Part shown: positions 38,871-52,100 of the stretch, one piece after another | Position numbering within the stretch: position 1 is the first letter of the stretch | How the letters are laid out: every line of letters starts with the position of its first letter | NCBI GenBank assembly: GCA_013397845.1 | Contig: VZTG01000034.1 | Location: forward strand, 707,321 to 771,320 | Origin: Melanocharis versteri | Lineage: Eukaryota > Chordata > Aves > Passeriformes > Melanocharitidae | Length of the DNA: 64,000 nucleotides | Direction of reading: 5' to 3' | Translations under genes and position numbers: made by a program | The notes under the pieces: generated by a model | What the model was told of the DNA's origin: nothing | The model's input: the letters and a program-made list of their open reading frames with translations, nothing else | Databases searched by the model: none

Positions 38871-41800
38871 CCTGAGTCCTCAAACTGCAGGAGGAGCAGG
38901 TTTTACCCCAGCTTTCGCTGCAGCTCCCTGCACAGAACCTGTCTGGAGTAAGAAATGCCTCAGAGTGTTTGGGTAGGGAGGCCCTGCTGGCAGGGGCTCA
39001 GCGATGCTGGGCGCTGTCACACGGCCCTGGCTGATCCCCGCGCTGCCCATCGTCCTCAGAGCCTGTCCATCGCCATTCCCAGCTGCTGTTTGGGTGCTGC
39101 TGTCCTTCAGCCACAGCTGGAGCTCAAATAGAGCCCTCAGAGCAGGACAGGCCTTCCTCGAGGTTGTTATTAGGGAACCACACTGGCTGCTCTTCAGTAT
39201 TTCAGTCCGTGGGCCTTCCCTCAGCCTCGCTGATGGTCTCTAAAGTCCCTCCTAAGCACTTTTGGGGTCACAGATCCGATATTGGCTTCCTGGAGTGTGA
39301 CCCGCTGGCACGTGGGCAGGGGGCTGTGGGCTGGAGCTCCCTGCATCCCTTTGGATCACCAGTATTTGATGCAATGAGCGCTGCAGCTGGGATGCCACAG
39401 CAGCCGCTGGTGTTCCCAGGCCTGCTGCCGAGCCCCACTGCGTGCCCAGGGTGTTGGGAACAGCCCAGAGCCTGAGCACCAGCACGGCTGCTGGGCTGAA
39501 GCTGACACCAGGAGCTTCTCTTTAGCAGTTTTGGTTGGATTTTGTCCCATTCCAGGCTCCTCCAGCCTTTCTCCTCTAGACTGAAGGGTCCCCTTCTATC
39601 CAATGTCTTTCCGTGTCTCATGTGATCTATGCTGTGCCCACGGTCCCCCCAGGCTCTCTCTGTTCTAAACAGAAATTCTTTTCAAAATTCTTTCCCAATT
39701 TCTTTGTATATTGCAAAAATTGTTAAATGCATCGCTGAGGGAGTATGAAATAGGGACTGGACTTCCCGAGGGCTTCTGACCTTTCTGCCCTTCCCAAGGG
39801 TTATCCCACTGATGGAAAGCCAGGGCCCCTGGGGTGGGATGAGCAGATTCCTTCAACACTGGGAGCAGACATGGGATGTGCCTGCTCCTTCAAGCTCCTG
39901 GGGATGCAGAGTGAAATTGCTTCAGATGAAAGAGGCTGGAGGAGCTGGTGATGGAGAAAACCTCCTGAGGGAGAAGCCCAAAATATCCCAGGTTAGAGAC
40001 CAGCCAGAAGGTCAGGAAGGACAGTTGTGGGGTTGGCTGATGGAAACACATGTTGGATTAGTGGCCTCACCTTCAAAAGTCCCAGTCCGAAGTTCTCCCA
40101 GCATGACAGGAACAGTGGAAGATGAAGGTACACATAATTTATGTGCCAATCTTTTAATTGATTTGCCTAAACAGGCCCTGATCATTCCAAGTTTTAATTG
40201 TTACTCTGAGCTAAATGAAACCTAATTTGTTTTTCAGCATCTTTCCTGACACCTTAAAAACCTCAAGCAAACACAGCCCAAGGACCCTGAAGCAAATAGG
40301 CCAGGTTGACAGATCTATTTTCACACTACTTGAAATTGCATTTTAATCTTCCTAACCTCTTTTTCCTTGCGCAGCTCCAGCATGGGGCAGGAAAACAGCA
40401 GTTCCTTGCCAGCTGGGAAAAGGTGATGTGCATGAAAAGGACAATTCTACCTCCAACACCACAAGAAATAATCAACCAACCCCAAAATCCCAGCTGACGA
40501 CATCAGTTGGAATAAGGACAGACCTGAGCAAAGAGAGGAAATAAAGTTTCTTCTGACCGTGAATGGCCCAGTGATGGCTGCAGAGGAGGCACCGACCTGA
40601 GCCCACACCCCCATCTTTGGGAACTTCAGGGCATCACCTTCTCACCTTCCTTCTCACACAACAGCCAGCTGCACCCAAACCCTTCTCTTTTTTTTGCCCT
40701 TATTACAAATGAAGCACCAGAAAAATAGGAAAATGTGGCAGAAAGCCCCATTTTTTTTAGCTTTTTTTTTTTCTTCTGGCTCTGTTTCAGGCTCTAATTT
40801 TTTGCTGATGGAGGTCCTTAAGACAGCCCTGATGTCCCTTTCAGGGCAGTTTCTAGAAGCAGCTCCAATTTCTGTTGCAGGCCCCTCACTGAGGAGGGAG
40901 CATCCTTGTGAAGAGGAGCTCAGTGCTGATCACCATGCAGCACAAACGAGGCATTAAACCTCCAGAAAAGAAATTATTAATTATCTGTGTGCATGCTAAG
41001 GGCAACACGCTTCACCCAGAGGGCCCAAAGTGCCAAGCTGCCAGTCAAGGGTAGAGTTGCTGGTTTATAAATAGGAAAGCTGAGGCAGAGGTGTGTTTTC
41101 CCACAGGCTGCAGCCCCACACACGCAGGGTGGTACTTTTGGGGTGACCTCTCAGCCCCAGAAGCAGCTCTGGTTTGTCCCACAATATTCTCCTGGACCAG
41201 ATGGCAATGCAGATGTTGCTGCTGAACAAACTCCAGGTGCACACCAGGAGAGGAGCTTATGCCTTGCCTTCTCCCCTTGTGCAAAACCATTCCCAGCTTG
41301 CTCCGGAGCCTTTGGAGTACAATAATTGGCTGGGGAAATGCAAATATACCAGAACTGACTGTGGGGTGGGAGTAGGGAAGAAAAAGCCCCCAGGAGCGTG
41401 GAGGTGGCAGTGTTATAATCTCAGCCTGTCATCGATTTAACGTTATTAAACAACTCCTTAAAATAGCAGCCATAATTATTCCTATATGGAGCTCAATCTG
41501 GAGAGCTTTAAGTTCTTTCACTCCTCTCCTGCTTCACTTCCCTGCTCCCAAATGTGTGGTTTGGAGTCCCATACCCACAGCAGAGGCGTGAGAGAGCTGC
41601 TGGTCCATCAGCAAGGCTTTGCCCAAGGAAGCCCTGGCACCAGCCCTAACCCAGTTTCACCAGCCTCAGCTCTGTTGACATGAACATAGTTTTTGTTGCA
41701 TTTTTAATTGTAAAAATGTATTTACATGAATAAAATACAGCTCACTTGGGGATATGACCTACTTTTTATGGGAAGATAAAACAACGGTAGGTTTGTGTTT

Positions 41801-44800
41801 TTATTTCATGTGTTTCAGCTGTTCTCAGTCAGACAGGGCTGCTGAAGCAGATCAATAGGAAATCCGCAGCCACTAGGATGCTTTTTTTCTGTAAATAATC
41901 ACATTCTGATCAAGATGACAGGGAGCTGCTACATTTCCATGATGAAGCCTTTAACCTTCAGATCAGTAGAACAGTTTTGACAGTACATAATTTATATGGA
42001 AATAAATAATTTGATGGGTATTTTATATGTACGTGTTCTGCACTGCTGGAGAGACCTTCTCTGTTTATCTGAATTATGAATAATTACCCTAAATAATATA
42101 TAATCCTATTGTCCTGGACAAACACGGGTCATCCCAAAGTTTAAGCGCAGCAGGAGCCAGGGATGCTCTCTCTAGAAACAGACCCTGTAATTTCTGCTAA
42201 AATAAAGCACAATTTGCTTTTCCAGGATAATCAAGAGCTCTCACGCAGATATTTGAGCTTGTTTAGCATTGAAGCAAGGCAGCTCTAAAAGCCATATTAC
42301 CTCAATTTAAGATGTTGGATGGGCACTACACAGCCTTTGCCAGTGCCACGGATTCTCCTCTTATCCCCTTGCTTCAGCAGCCTTTGATGAGCCGAGCTGG
42401 AGACAGATTAAGCCAGCATTAAGGCCCCTACAGCACTCAGTTATGCTAAACCTAAATGCCACAGATTTACTTCTTAAACAGGAAGAATGGAGCAGGATCT
42501 GACCTGCACCGACAGGACAGACCCTGCTGCTCCTGTGTGTGACACCGATCGTGGTTCCTTTCCCACAGAGGTGAACTCCCCACACTCCCCTTGGGAGCAG
42601 CTGAGTGACATTTCAGTATTTATTCAAATTAGCTGTTATTAATTAAATAACACCTTTCAGCTTCCTTGGCAGGTTTTCCCCTGCAGTTGCAGCGGGAAGC
42701 TGGCGCGTGTCAGGATGTCAGGCAGATGTGAGAACCTCAGGGTTATATTTTTGTGAACATGCGCCTCATTAAAAATTCTATCACTATAGAAAATAATAAA
42801 TTTATGGTTATGTCTCTGTACTGTCTCCTCTTTCATGCCTTCCAGCTCCTCTATACGAAACCCAGCTACCAAGTGCTATTAAACAAAGACAGCTCTTGTT
42901 CAGCAGAGCTTTGCTTGGCCTTAATTTTGGCTCCGAGGTGGATCCTGCTGGAGTCTGAGGGACCTCAGCATGCGTCTAAACCCTTTGCTAATTAGCAACA
43001 AAGCTGAATCTCAGGTCTGGGGATTTATCTACATGCAGATTTAGAGGTGTTTGATGGTGGTGGGGACTAATTGGGGTAAGAGTGACTTTGATCCAAAATG
43101 AGCCGTTTAACCAGGACCCTTCGGGCACATGGAGGTGCAGCAGCCTCAGTTTAAGCAGCTGCAGAACCTGGGTAAGCACGAGCCATGGAACACCTTCTCT
43201 GCACCCCTGTCACACTTGGTTTGCCTCTGAGAAAATGAATGCACACTGTTCTGTCATTAAAGATTAAAAGCAGCTGCATCCCATCACAGCCAGGAGATCT
43301 GTCCAGAGCCCATGACAAAAACGATGGCTTTTTGGGGAATAACCTTGGCTGCTGGTGCTGCGTATTTTCAAGGCATATTAATCACATTTTCTGTGTGAAT
43401 ACTTCTCCTTTCCCTGGAACTGGAGAGAGGGATGAGGCTTGGGGAGTTCTGAGGCGGTTGGAATAAAAACGCTGGACAGAGCCCACAGAACATCACGGTA
43501 CAACCTGCTCAAGACATGAAAATATCCAGTTAGAGTCAATGTGTTCCTCAAATCCAGCCCTTGGGATAGAATCTGGCAACACAGGAGAGTGGGGCTAATT
43601 TTTTTTTTTTTTTGGTTAAAATAGTGCTTTCCTGTGTTACAAATTTTAATAATAATGAAAAAGAGTCTTTCTTCTACAAAGACTGAATTGACCAGAGATT
43701 CAAAGATGAAATGGTGTAAAAAGAGAGATTACATCTGGGAGACTGGCTTGCAATTAAAGACACACGGGGTAATTGCTGCAGCCACCTCCTGCCCTTTATA
43801 GCCTCTGCCCACTGAGGCCACCATAACCCAAAATCGGAGGTTTATAAAACCCTACATGAAGATAAAGCAGCGAGGCAGCTCTTCTCTCTCTACATTCTAC
43901 TGTATCCATGGGAACAGGCTGGGATTTGACATCTACACAATAGCTATAGACAGAAACCCTGCATGCACAGAGGAAAGGTCAGTGGAGCATCCCAGCCACG
44001 GTGGCACCCATGGAGCAGCTGGGGCACTGGGGACACCCTGGGGACACCCTACTCCCTGCCCAGCAGGCACAGCTTTCGTGTGTCCAGGACAGCTGTGGTG
44101 CAGGCAGACTGCAGGAAGAAGAGTTAAAGAGCTGATGTGGTTCTTGGGCACGAAGAGCTGGTGGAGCAGAGGGTGCTGCAGTGGGGTGAAGGAGACCCTA
44201 CCAAGACCCCAAAACTGGATGAGGAAAACAAGAAGGAAAAAAAAGCTGTTTTTTCCAGATAGGTTTGACTGTCAATTTGGTGAGAAAAAAAAAAAAAGCA
44301 GCAAATAAATAAATCCCATGAGGAAGGAAGAAGAAGAAAATAAATATCTCTCAGCTACTTCTCATTAGTGGAGGAGTATTTACTCAGGTGAATATTCTGC
44401 CTGCTCACACAGCATCCCAGCACAGGCACACCAGCTCTGCACAGCTAACAAGCTATCAGCAGGGAGGAATAAGACTGTTTAATTTCTTAGCACACCTTGA
44501 ATAGCCCATGGGGCCAACTCACATTTGGGAAAACGAATACACAACCTTGACAAATAGTATTAATAATGCAACACAAGGGCTTGACAGCAGAGCGCTGTGA
44601 GCTAGAAACCCCCGCGCTGTGTACACCAAGGCAGCTCCTTACCCTGCCACAGTGGTGTGTGCCTGGAAAGCACCCTAAAAATACCTTTGGGTCTTGTCTG
44701 CTTGAAGCTGATAAAGAGCACAGGTCTTTAACCCTGCGTCCAGATGATGCAACAGCAAAGTTCATCTGGGGCTTCCCCAGCAGAAGGATTTGCTCTCCCC

Positions 44801-47800
44801 CTGCCTGCCTGACCAGCAGTTCCATGCCCCTCTCCTGGGCAAGAGCAGCACCAGCTTGCCCCAAAACATCTGCCCAAACCTCATCTCACCGCAGCAGCAG
44901 CTTCACCAGCGCAGCAGGACTCTTGGTCTGCATCCCTGCCCAGAGGGGGGTTACTGCCCCACAGGGTCTGCTGTCTCACCTGAACCTTCCCAGTGGCTCC
45001 TCGTACCCACTGCCAACGTGGCTGCAAGGGGAGCAGCACTGGAGGGCAGGTCATCCACACCTGTATGTGAATTTATATATTTATTCATATTTTTTCACTG
45101 TGCAAGAAAGGGCTCTGGAGCCTCAAGCTGCTCCAGCAGCAACTGGAGGAGAACAAGACCCAGCACAGCCTTATTATTCCTGGCTAATTCGTTAATGCTT
45201 GTGATTGTCTTTAATGAACGTCTTGCATCCACACCTCATGGCTCAGTGAGGGTTTCCAGGACACTACTAATGGGAACATGGATCCCACCAGGGCCCCGTC
45301 ACACCTGGGGCCATGGCAGTGTTGTGGTGTGAAGGGGGAACGAGGAGAGTCCTGGGGGTGCTGGCAGAGGAACTTCCACGTCTCAGAAGATACAGGCCAC
45401 GAAATGCCTCTCCGGGCTTACAGAAAGGGGATTTGATGTAAAACCCCCAGACACAGAGCAGGAGGGTGGCTCCTGAGAGCTCCCGGAGAAGATCTCAGGG
45501 CATCCTCCTCCCCAGCCAGCCTCCTCTGAGCCAGGGGCTCACTCTCCTCCCACGTGCCATTCCCTCAGCCACCATCCATCCCTCCCCTTGCCGTGATCCA
45601 CAGACAGCCAGGCTGTGGGATGGAGGTGTGTGCGTGGGAGGCTGATGGACAGGAAAACTTCACCTGCTGCAGGCCTGAACAGCACCTGGAGCAGGGGGCT
45701 GCACCTGGATCAGGCTTTATTTAACACTTAATCCCAGTGACTCGCTCTGACGCTGTAGTTCAAGGAGACACGGCCACCTGCACAAAGACTCTGACACCAA
45801 TTAGTCATTCATGCAAAACAAGATTTTTTTTTTGCTTCTAAGTGCAAACCGTTTTCTGTGCAGTGTCAGACAACAGTCACCTTCCCACGGGCCTGGGGGA
45901 GGCTTGGCTCATCCCATCGGGTGAATTTAAGGACTCATAGAGGTAAAACTGTAATTTAATTGATAGTTTACCCTCAAACTCTACTTTTTATTTATTGCAG
46001 TCAAAGCAGCAGACACAGAACACAGTGAAAGGCCATCACTGAAGTGGGCAGCAGAGAGACTGAAGGAGGTGACTGAGTGTTGTTCCTCAAGAAGGAAGGA
46101 TGTGGGGTAAAACCATGCCAGGTAATTAGAAGAGGTGATAAAATGATTAATAGGTGTCCTAAGGGGGTGCTGCATATATTGACTAAGCTTGGGGAACTCC
46201 ATCCCCAGGGTGGTTCTTGGCAGCTGGGCCTGGCAGGATGGCTGGGGCTGCCCCAGCCCCTGCCCCAGGCTACGTCTCCGAGGATCAAAGGCTCTGGAAA
46301 AGTTTCTCCACAGTTCACGAAGGTGTGATAACTGCATCAGGAGACCCCCAGCCATCCACAGCGAGAGCTGCTGCCACACCAGGCACTTGGGGAGGGACAG
46401 GACAGCACCCAGAGGCACAACCATTCACATCCTTTGTGAACACCACGTTATCCTACCCAAAACAAGCATCTACTCAACCAACAGCAAACATTTATTTTAA
46501 AAGATTTCTTCTGGCAGTCCTGCACTTGTGCTTACTGGGTGAGTGCATGAACTCCCAGGCTCACAAATGCAGCCACATGATGAGAATCTCTCCAATGGAT
46601 TAAAATAATTACTTTCTTAATTCGCCCCTAGACTCTGCTAAACCTTCTGGGGCCTTGAGGAAGGCATGAAGTTTTTCTAATTTCTTCTACTTGTGTAGGC
46701 AAACACTTTAATTTATAAAATGAATAATTCTGTATTTAATCAGCACAAAGGAAAATTCCACTCGGGGACAGGGCCATCTCATGATGCTGCAGAGGATTAA
46801 CCCACAAGATGACTCCCCAGTGTGGAGGAACAGCCCTTGTGCCTCTGGGCATCGGCAGTTTTGGTGAGCCTGAAAAATCTCCCTCCTGAGAAGGACTGAG
46901 AATATGAGGATCCATCAGGAGTAACATGCAAAGGCAGCAGCCTTTGAGCCACCAAAAATCACCAGCATCAAGCCCAGCAAACCAGATCAGGCCCCGGGAA
47001 ACTCAGAATGATTGCTCGTGAGCTGTAGTGCTTTTTCGGAGCCAAATTCACACTGAATATGGAGATCCTGATGGAAAACTGATGGTTTATCAGGCTGGGG
47101 CCAGGTGAGGACCAGCAGATTTGTTACTGGGTGGGGGGGCTGGCTTGTGCTTTAGTGCTTGAACCTTCCCAGCAGCCAACCTGTCACGTAGCACTTAAAA
47201 CCTGGGGCTTAGGTGAGAACACAAGTGCTTGAGGGTCGTACAGAAACGGAGGGTAAATAGAACTGTGTCTACAAAAAGACACCCTGATCTTAAACCTTTG
47301 CAAATTAGGAGTCTACCCAGATATACACTAGATATGCATTACTTGCTTCTCTGGAGGAACTGGAGAGGGATAATCGTGTTCCAGAGCTGGCTGGATACAC
47401 TCCTGCAGTGATGTCCTGTGGAATGGGCGTCCTAATGGGTGCAAACAGTGGTGCTGCACCAGGACTTGGCCCCCACTTTGGAGGAGTCTATAAATAATAA
47501 ATATTTAATAGCAAATAATAAATAATAATATTAAATAATAACAACAAAGAGGTGCAATATTCATTACACAGGGTGCCACAAATGAGGTTAAAACTGCCTA
47601 CATTCTATTTCTTTTAATTAACAAGTAAGACAAAACAAGCTCAAATATACCAAGAATCCCCAGACGGTTTGGTTTCGCAGAAAGGAAATTTTCAGAAAGG
47701 TTTAAAATAACAAAGACAGAAATAAAGTTTGGACAAAGCTTTTCTCCTGCAAGGTGACAAGCTGGTGCTCACATGAGGGATCACAGCCTTTTCCTTCCCT

Positions 47801-48734
47801 GCCCTTTGTTTTCCACCAATGATGCTCTCCCCTGGTAGCTGGCTAAGGCCAAAATGCCAAAGCATCAAATGAAATTTTCAACCTTAAAACCTCAAAATAA
47901 AGTTTATATACACAGACACAGACAAAAAGCAGTGAAAATACCATTTTCTTGCCAAAATGTAATATAAGCCAACTACTTTGCTGCAGTGGACTTGTACCAA
48001 TAATCTCAGCTACATCACTTTACGCCAGTTTGGGATCTTGCCTTTCACTGAAATAACTTCTTTCCCCTAAATCCTGCACCCAATGTTTCCCATGGGAAAG
48101 GTTTAGGTTGTTTTCCACTCGATGCTGCGCTGGAATTCTCCCATTTACACTCCAGACCTCCTGTCTATGGGATGGCAGAGGAAATTTGGGTGCTGGAGCC
48201 ACCCCTGCAGCCCAGCACCCCAGGGTGCCTCCAGGCTAGCATGGGATATTTAAGTTTGCAAGTGGCCACACAGGAACAACAACCTGCTCGTGTCCAGGCC
48301 TGCTGAGGTCTCATCGAAGGGTGACTATTTCCCATTCCAGCCTGGCTGGAAGTGATATCCAGCAGTGAGAGATACCAATCAGTAAGTGTTCAGTCAAGAC
48401 AAAATTTATATTTTTCTAATGCTGGTTATTTCTTGGAAGGTTACATGTATCTTTTATGCCTGCTGGCGCTCAGGCCAGTAAATATAGAATTCAATGATAC
48501 AGTCGAATGCACAAACTTTAGCAGCCTACCTACCTACCCCCCAAAAATACACCTTTTTTTCCATAGTTCTACTCTATTTTCTTTTTCCTGCTCTCGAGTC
48601 CAGCCCTGGATTTATCCCCCAGGCAGAACTGCTGTTTGCTCAGCGGGATGAGCCGAGAGAGGAGGACTTTGGAGAGATTCTTAGTTATGCAGGGAGGAAT
48701 AAAACAACCCAAAAAACGAAGAAAGGGAAACATC
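38871..48734. other. Downstream flank and probable 3' UTR region of CACNG5
   Basis: No second coding gene is recognised. A T15 run lies at 43599-43613 and an AAT-rich stretch at about 47490-47545. A 209-codon plus frame at 44566-45195 overlaps a 180-codon frame in another register; both look like chance frames in GC-rich DNA. Reading CACNG5 past its stop, the first AATAAA I find on the minus strand is at 46496-46491, and another cluster (AATAAATAAA) is at 45996-45987. An ATTAAA variant occurs at 47618-47613. The true 3' end is therefore open. Confidence 0.45.
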
Positions 48735-48812
48735 CCAATTCTCTAGGTTACACTATTGGTTATATAACCAATCTCTCTGGTTATATTTACGCTCCTATAA
48801 ATAGAGAATTGG
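48735..48812. repeat. Nested inverted repeat in the CACNG5 3' flank
   Basis: Outer arms CCAATTCTCT (48735-48744) and AGAGAATTGG (48803-48812) are perfect complements. Inside is the perfect 18-bp palindrome ATTGGTTATATAACCAAT (48755-48772). If the CACNG5 3' UTR covers it, the transcript would carry this structure roughly 80-160 bases after the stop. A 78-bp unit with 10-bp terminal inverted repeats could also be a tiny transposon remnant, though no target-site duplication is evident. Confidence 0.55.
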
Positions 48813-48892
48813 CCTGAAAGAGTGGCCTGAAAAAAAAGACAAACGGAGTCGGGACGCGGCGACCATGGGAGCGGGCGCGGGGCCGCGGGGGC

Positions 48893-49150
48893 TCAGCACG
48901 GGGACGAGGACATCTGGTCGTAGTCGGGGCACTTGAGCAGGGCTGGGTAGTTACTGTTCATCTGCAGGGACGCCTCGCTGGAGATGTCCGAGGGGCTGCG
49001 GCCCCGCGCCCACGCGTCCGGGTGCAGGAACTGCCCTGAGTAGTCGGAGCAGTTGCTCAGGCGAGGCCGGTAGAAGCCGGGGTGGGGTCGGTAGAGGTCC
49101 TCGGCCGTGTAGCGCTTCATGAACAGGTACACGGACATCACCCCGGCACT
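48893..49150 (-). CDS. CACNG5: CACNG5 coding exon 5 and stop codon (residues 191-275)
   Basis: The acceptor CCCGCAG precedes 49150. The exon encodes SAGVMSVYLFMKRY, which ends the fourth membrane segment, then a Tyr/Pro/Ser-rich cytoplasmic tail (RPHPGFYRPRLSNCSDYSGQ... to ...SSSPC) and TGA at 48895-48893. The RSPSDISSEAS and NYPALLKCPDY stretches are gamma-5/gamma-7 tail blocks. The terminal SSPC is the atypical PDZ-like end of type II TARPs. The following 3' UTR runs toward lower coordinates. Confidence 0.97.
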   Translation of the reverse strand, partial: SAGVMSVYLFMKRYTAEDLYRPHPGFYRPRLSNCSDYSGQFLHPDAWARGRSPSDISSEASLQMNSNYPALLKCPDYDQMSSSPC

Positions 49151-52100
49151 CTGCGGGACAGAGACACGGCCTGAGGCCCTCCCCGCCCGCGGCTGCACCA
49201 CCACCACCCAAACAGGACAAAGTAGAAATCGCCTTTTCTGTGCCGGTGCTGATGCTCAAAAGCACCTGAGGGCCGTCGCTTGCCTGCCCCGTGCCTTGGA
49301 TCTGTGCAGTAAATAATGTGGCACAACCACGTATCCCTCCTCTGCATTCTGTGCTCGGCGTCAAATTGTGGTCAAATGCCCCATCAGTGCTCCAGGTTGG
49401 GTTTGTCCCCCCCATATGTTCACACTCTACATTACCCCCCTACCCCCACAGCCCTCCCCTAAACCCTGTCTGAGCCCTCTTTTTGCCAACAGCCTCAGCC
49501 TGGCCACCCCTGGGAACGGGATACACTTGTTACGGGGATGTGTTACCTCTGTGAGGAGGAACGAGATGGCAGAGAAGGCAAAGGACCACCCGTATTTGTA
49601 ATTGAAGAACGACTCCGAGTCTTTGGTCCTGTTGAGCATCTCGTCGTTAATGCTGGATATGTAGAGGACCAGCCCCACCACCAGCGACAGACCTGCAGAA
49701 GGACAGAGGGAAATGCTTCAGGGACGAAGCTGCTGAAGAAGCTTCCTGAAGGTCTGACTTTTGGGAGAAAGTAAAAAAATTGTGGGAGTGTGCTTGTAAT
49801 GACTGGGGGAAAGGAGCTGCACTCCTGCTGCTCTAACCCAGGGCACTCCTCTCATTCCAGCCAAACACTCCCTGCTCAGGGAAGTCTGTGAGCACCGGGA
49901 GGAGGGAGCTGGCTCCAGTAGGAGCTGCTTCAAAGCTCGGCTGTCACAGCTATTTGTTTAGCACTCGCACAACACCATGAATAAAACATTCATTTTTCTC
50001 ATGTAGACACAGCCCAACTGAGCAGTTTGAAGTTTCAGATCTCTCCTGCGACTGATGTGCCACGAGAAGCATCCTCTCCCCCAGCACCTGCTCCTGCACG
50101 GGTCGGGGGGGCCTTACCCCACATTTCCACACCACTGCCACAAATGAGTTTTGCACTGGATGGTTTTCCATCCCACAAGGGCTGATCAGGTGGTGGAACT
50201 GAGCTGGGGGTGATGACTCCAACAGGGAGCCACAAGGGCGGGTTAGGAGAGCACCAGCAGCTACCAAAGCAAATGTGCTCCATGCTCAATGGCTGTCAGG
50301 AGAAAACCTGGCTTGCAAAACTCACCTGACAGGATGAAGAATATCCCCGAGACGAAGGCGAGGATGGTCCTGTGAGGCCGAATGTGGCCGATGTTGCTCA
50401 GGATGAAGCCGATGAACATGAAGAAGAGGCTGACCAGAGGGAAGGGGGTGGCAGAGCGGATCATCTCTGTTGAGAGAGGAGCAGAGGGAAGAGAGAACAG
50501 GTTAATATTCCCTACATAGTGTGAGAAGTGGGCTTGGCTGGGTGAAAGGACTCCAACCCTCCTGCTCAGACTGTGTTGTATCTGGGGTTTCTCTCCTTGC
50601 TAATGAACAGAGTAAAACATAGAATTATGGAATCATAGAATTGTTTGGGTTGGAAGGGACCTCACGTTCCAGCTCCCTGCCATGGGCAGGGACACCTTCC
50701 ACTACCCCAGGTAGCTCCAGGCTCCATCCAGCCTGGCCTTGAACACTTCCAGGGATGGAGCATCCACAACTTCCCTGGGCAGCTTGTGCCAGTGTCCCAC
50801 CTCCACGGTGGTGATGCTGCTGATGTTTGCATTTCTGAGGGTTTCTGTGTGAAGTGTTGCACAGGAAAAAACCCATCAGAACCTGCATTTTTCTCTAGCT
50901 TCACTGCACAAGTGTTTGCAGAACACTTCTATTTATTAAATCAGAAATGACTGCAGAATTCATCATGAAAGCTGTGACACTCCATCCTTAATTCATCCTG
51001 CTATATAATGTGTAAAATTGCTAGGGAATAAATACAGCTGCAAATTACGGAGAGGAGATTAAAAAGCCAAACACTTCAATAAACATTAGTGCCGAATAGC
51101 CAGTGACAGGAAATTGTACAGCTCAGAGCTTTCGTGGGCATCCTGCCATGAGAAAGGGATGTCCCCAAAACCTTAGGAGCACACTGGGTAACTCCTGTAG
51201 TAAAAAATGTAGTAGCATCATTGTGCGGCAGCACCGTCAAGGAACTCAGAGCTTCTTTGGCAAGGACACAAAGGGGATTTCTTGAGGAGGATCCCTAGTG
51301 TTTGGAACTTGGTGCTTTGCAGGATGTGAAGGGTGGAATCCCACCAAACCACTTACTCAGGACGTTGATTGTGGATTCAGACGTCAGCTGGATGTTCATG
51401 GGCATGACGTATTCGATGGTGAAGCACCGGCCACGCTCCTCACCTGCGGCACACAGACAGAAACATGAACCCTGAAGCCAGAGGGCTTAAGGTCACCCCA
51501 GGGGCAACATCAGCGTTCCTCACTTCTCCCCTGACTTTGCCAAAGAGGTTGAAACTTTGTGACATTTTGGGTTGGTCACTTTGAGATTCCCATTCCCTTG
51601 GGTTCTATTCAACTCTGTCCCTGCAGCCAAGTTGCTTCATCAAACTTGGCGCAGACAGAGGGAATGGTCCAGCTGACCTGAATCTAAATTTTGCAGGGAT
51701 GAAATGGAAAGTTTTTAGCTGCTGCCCAAGGCGCCGTGGCTGCAGCTCTGGAGCAGGGCAGGGGGTCTGGCAGGGCAGCAGCAAACTCACCAAAGCCTGT
51801 GTGCAAAGGCACATTTATCCTTTGGACTGTTAAAGTCGGGCATGAGGCGATGACATTGCTTGCCAAAGGTTGTGCCTGAGTTTGGAAGCGGAGATAGGCA
51901 GAACCTCTAAAAATCCTGGTTTTGTTGGCCTTTTCTTGCTGGGTGGCACTGACACACAACAAACGAAGGCGATGTTTTCAGCTGGGAGACCATACCTGCC
52001 AGAAAGCAGACCCTCCAGAGCCCCGAGTGCAGCGACAGCTTGATCTCGGCCGTCTGGTTTTGGGGCTGCACGATGCCCTCCTCCAGGTAGAGCCAGTAGT

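Noticed and set aside
44566..45332. 209- and 180-codon plus-strand frames as a new gene
   Set aside because: Two different frames are open over the same DNA, composition is Pro/Ser/Ala-rich, and no domain or splice structure is visible.
46929..46946. CAAAGGC-AGCA-GCCTTTG hairpin as terminator or small RNA
   Set aside because: A 7-bp stem is common by chance and has no supporting context in a vertebrate genome.
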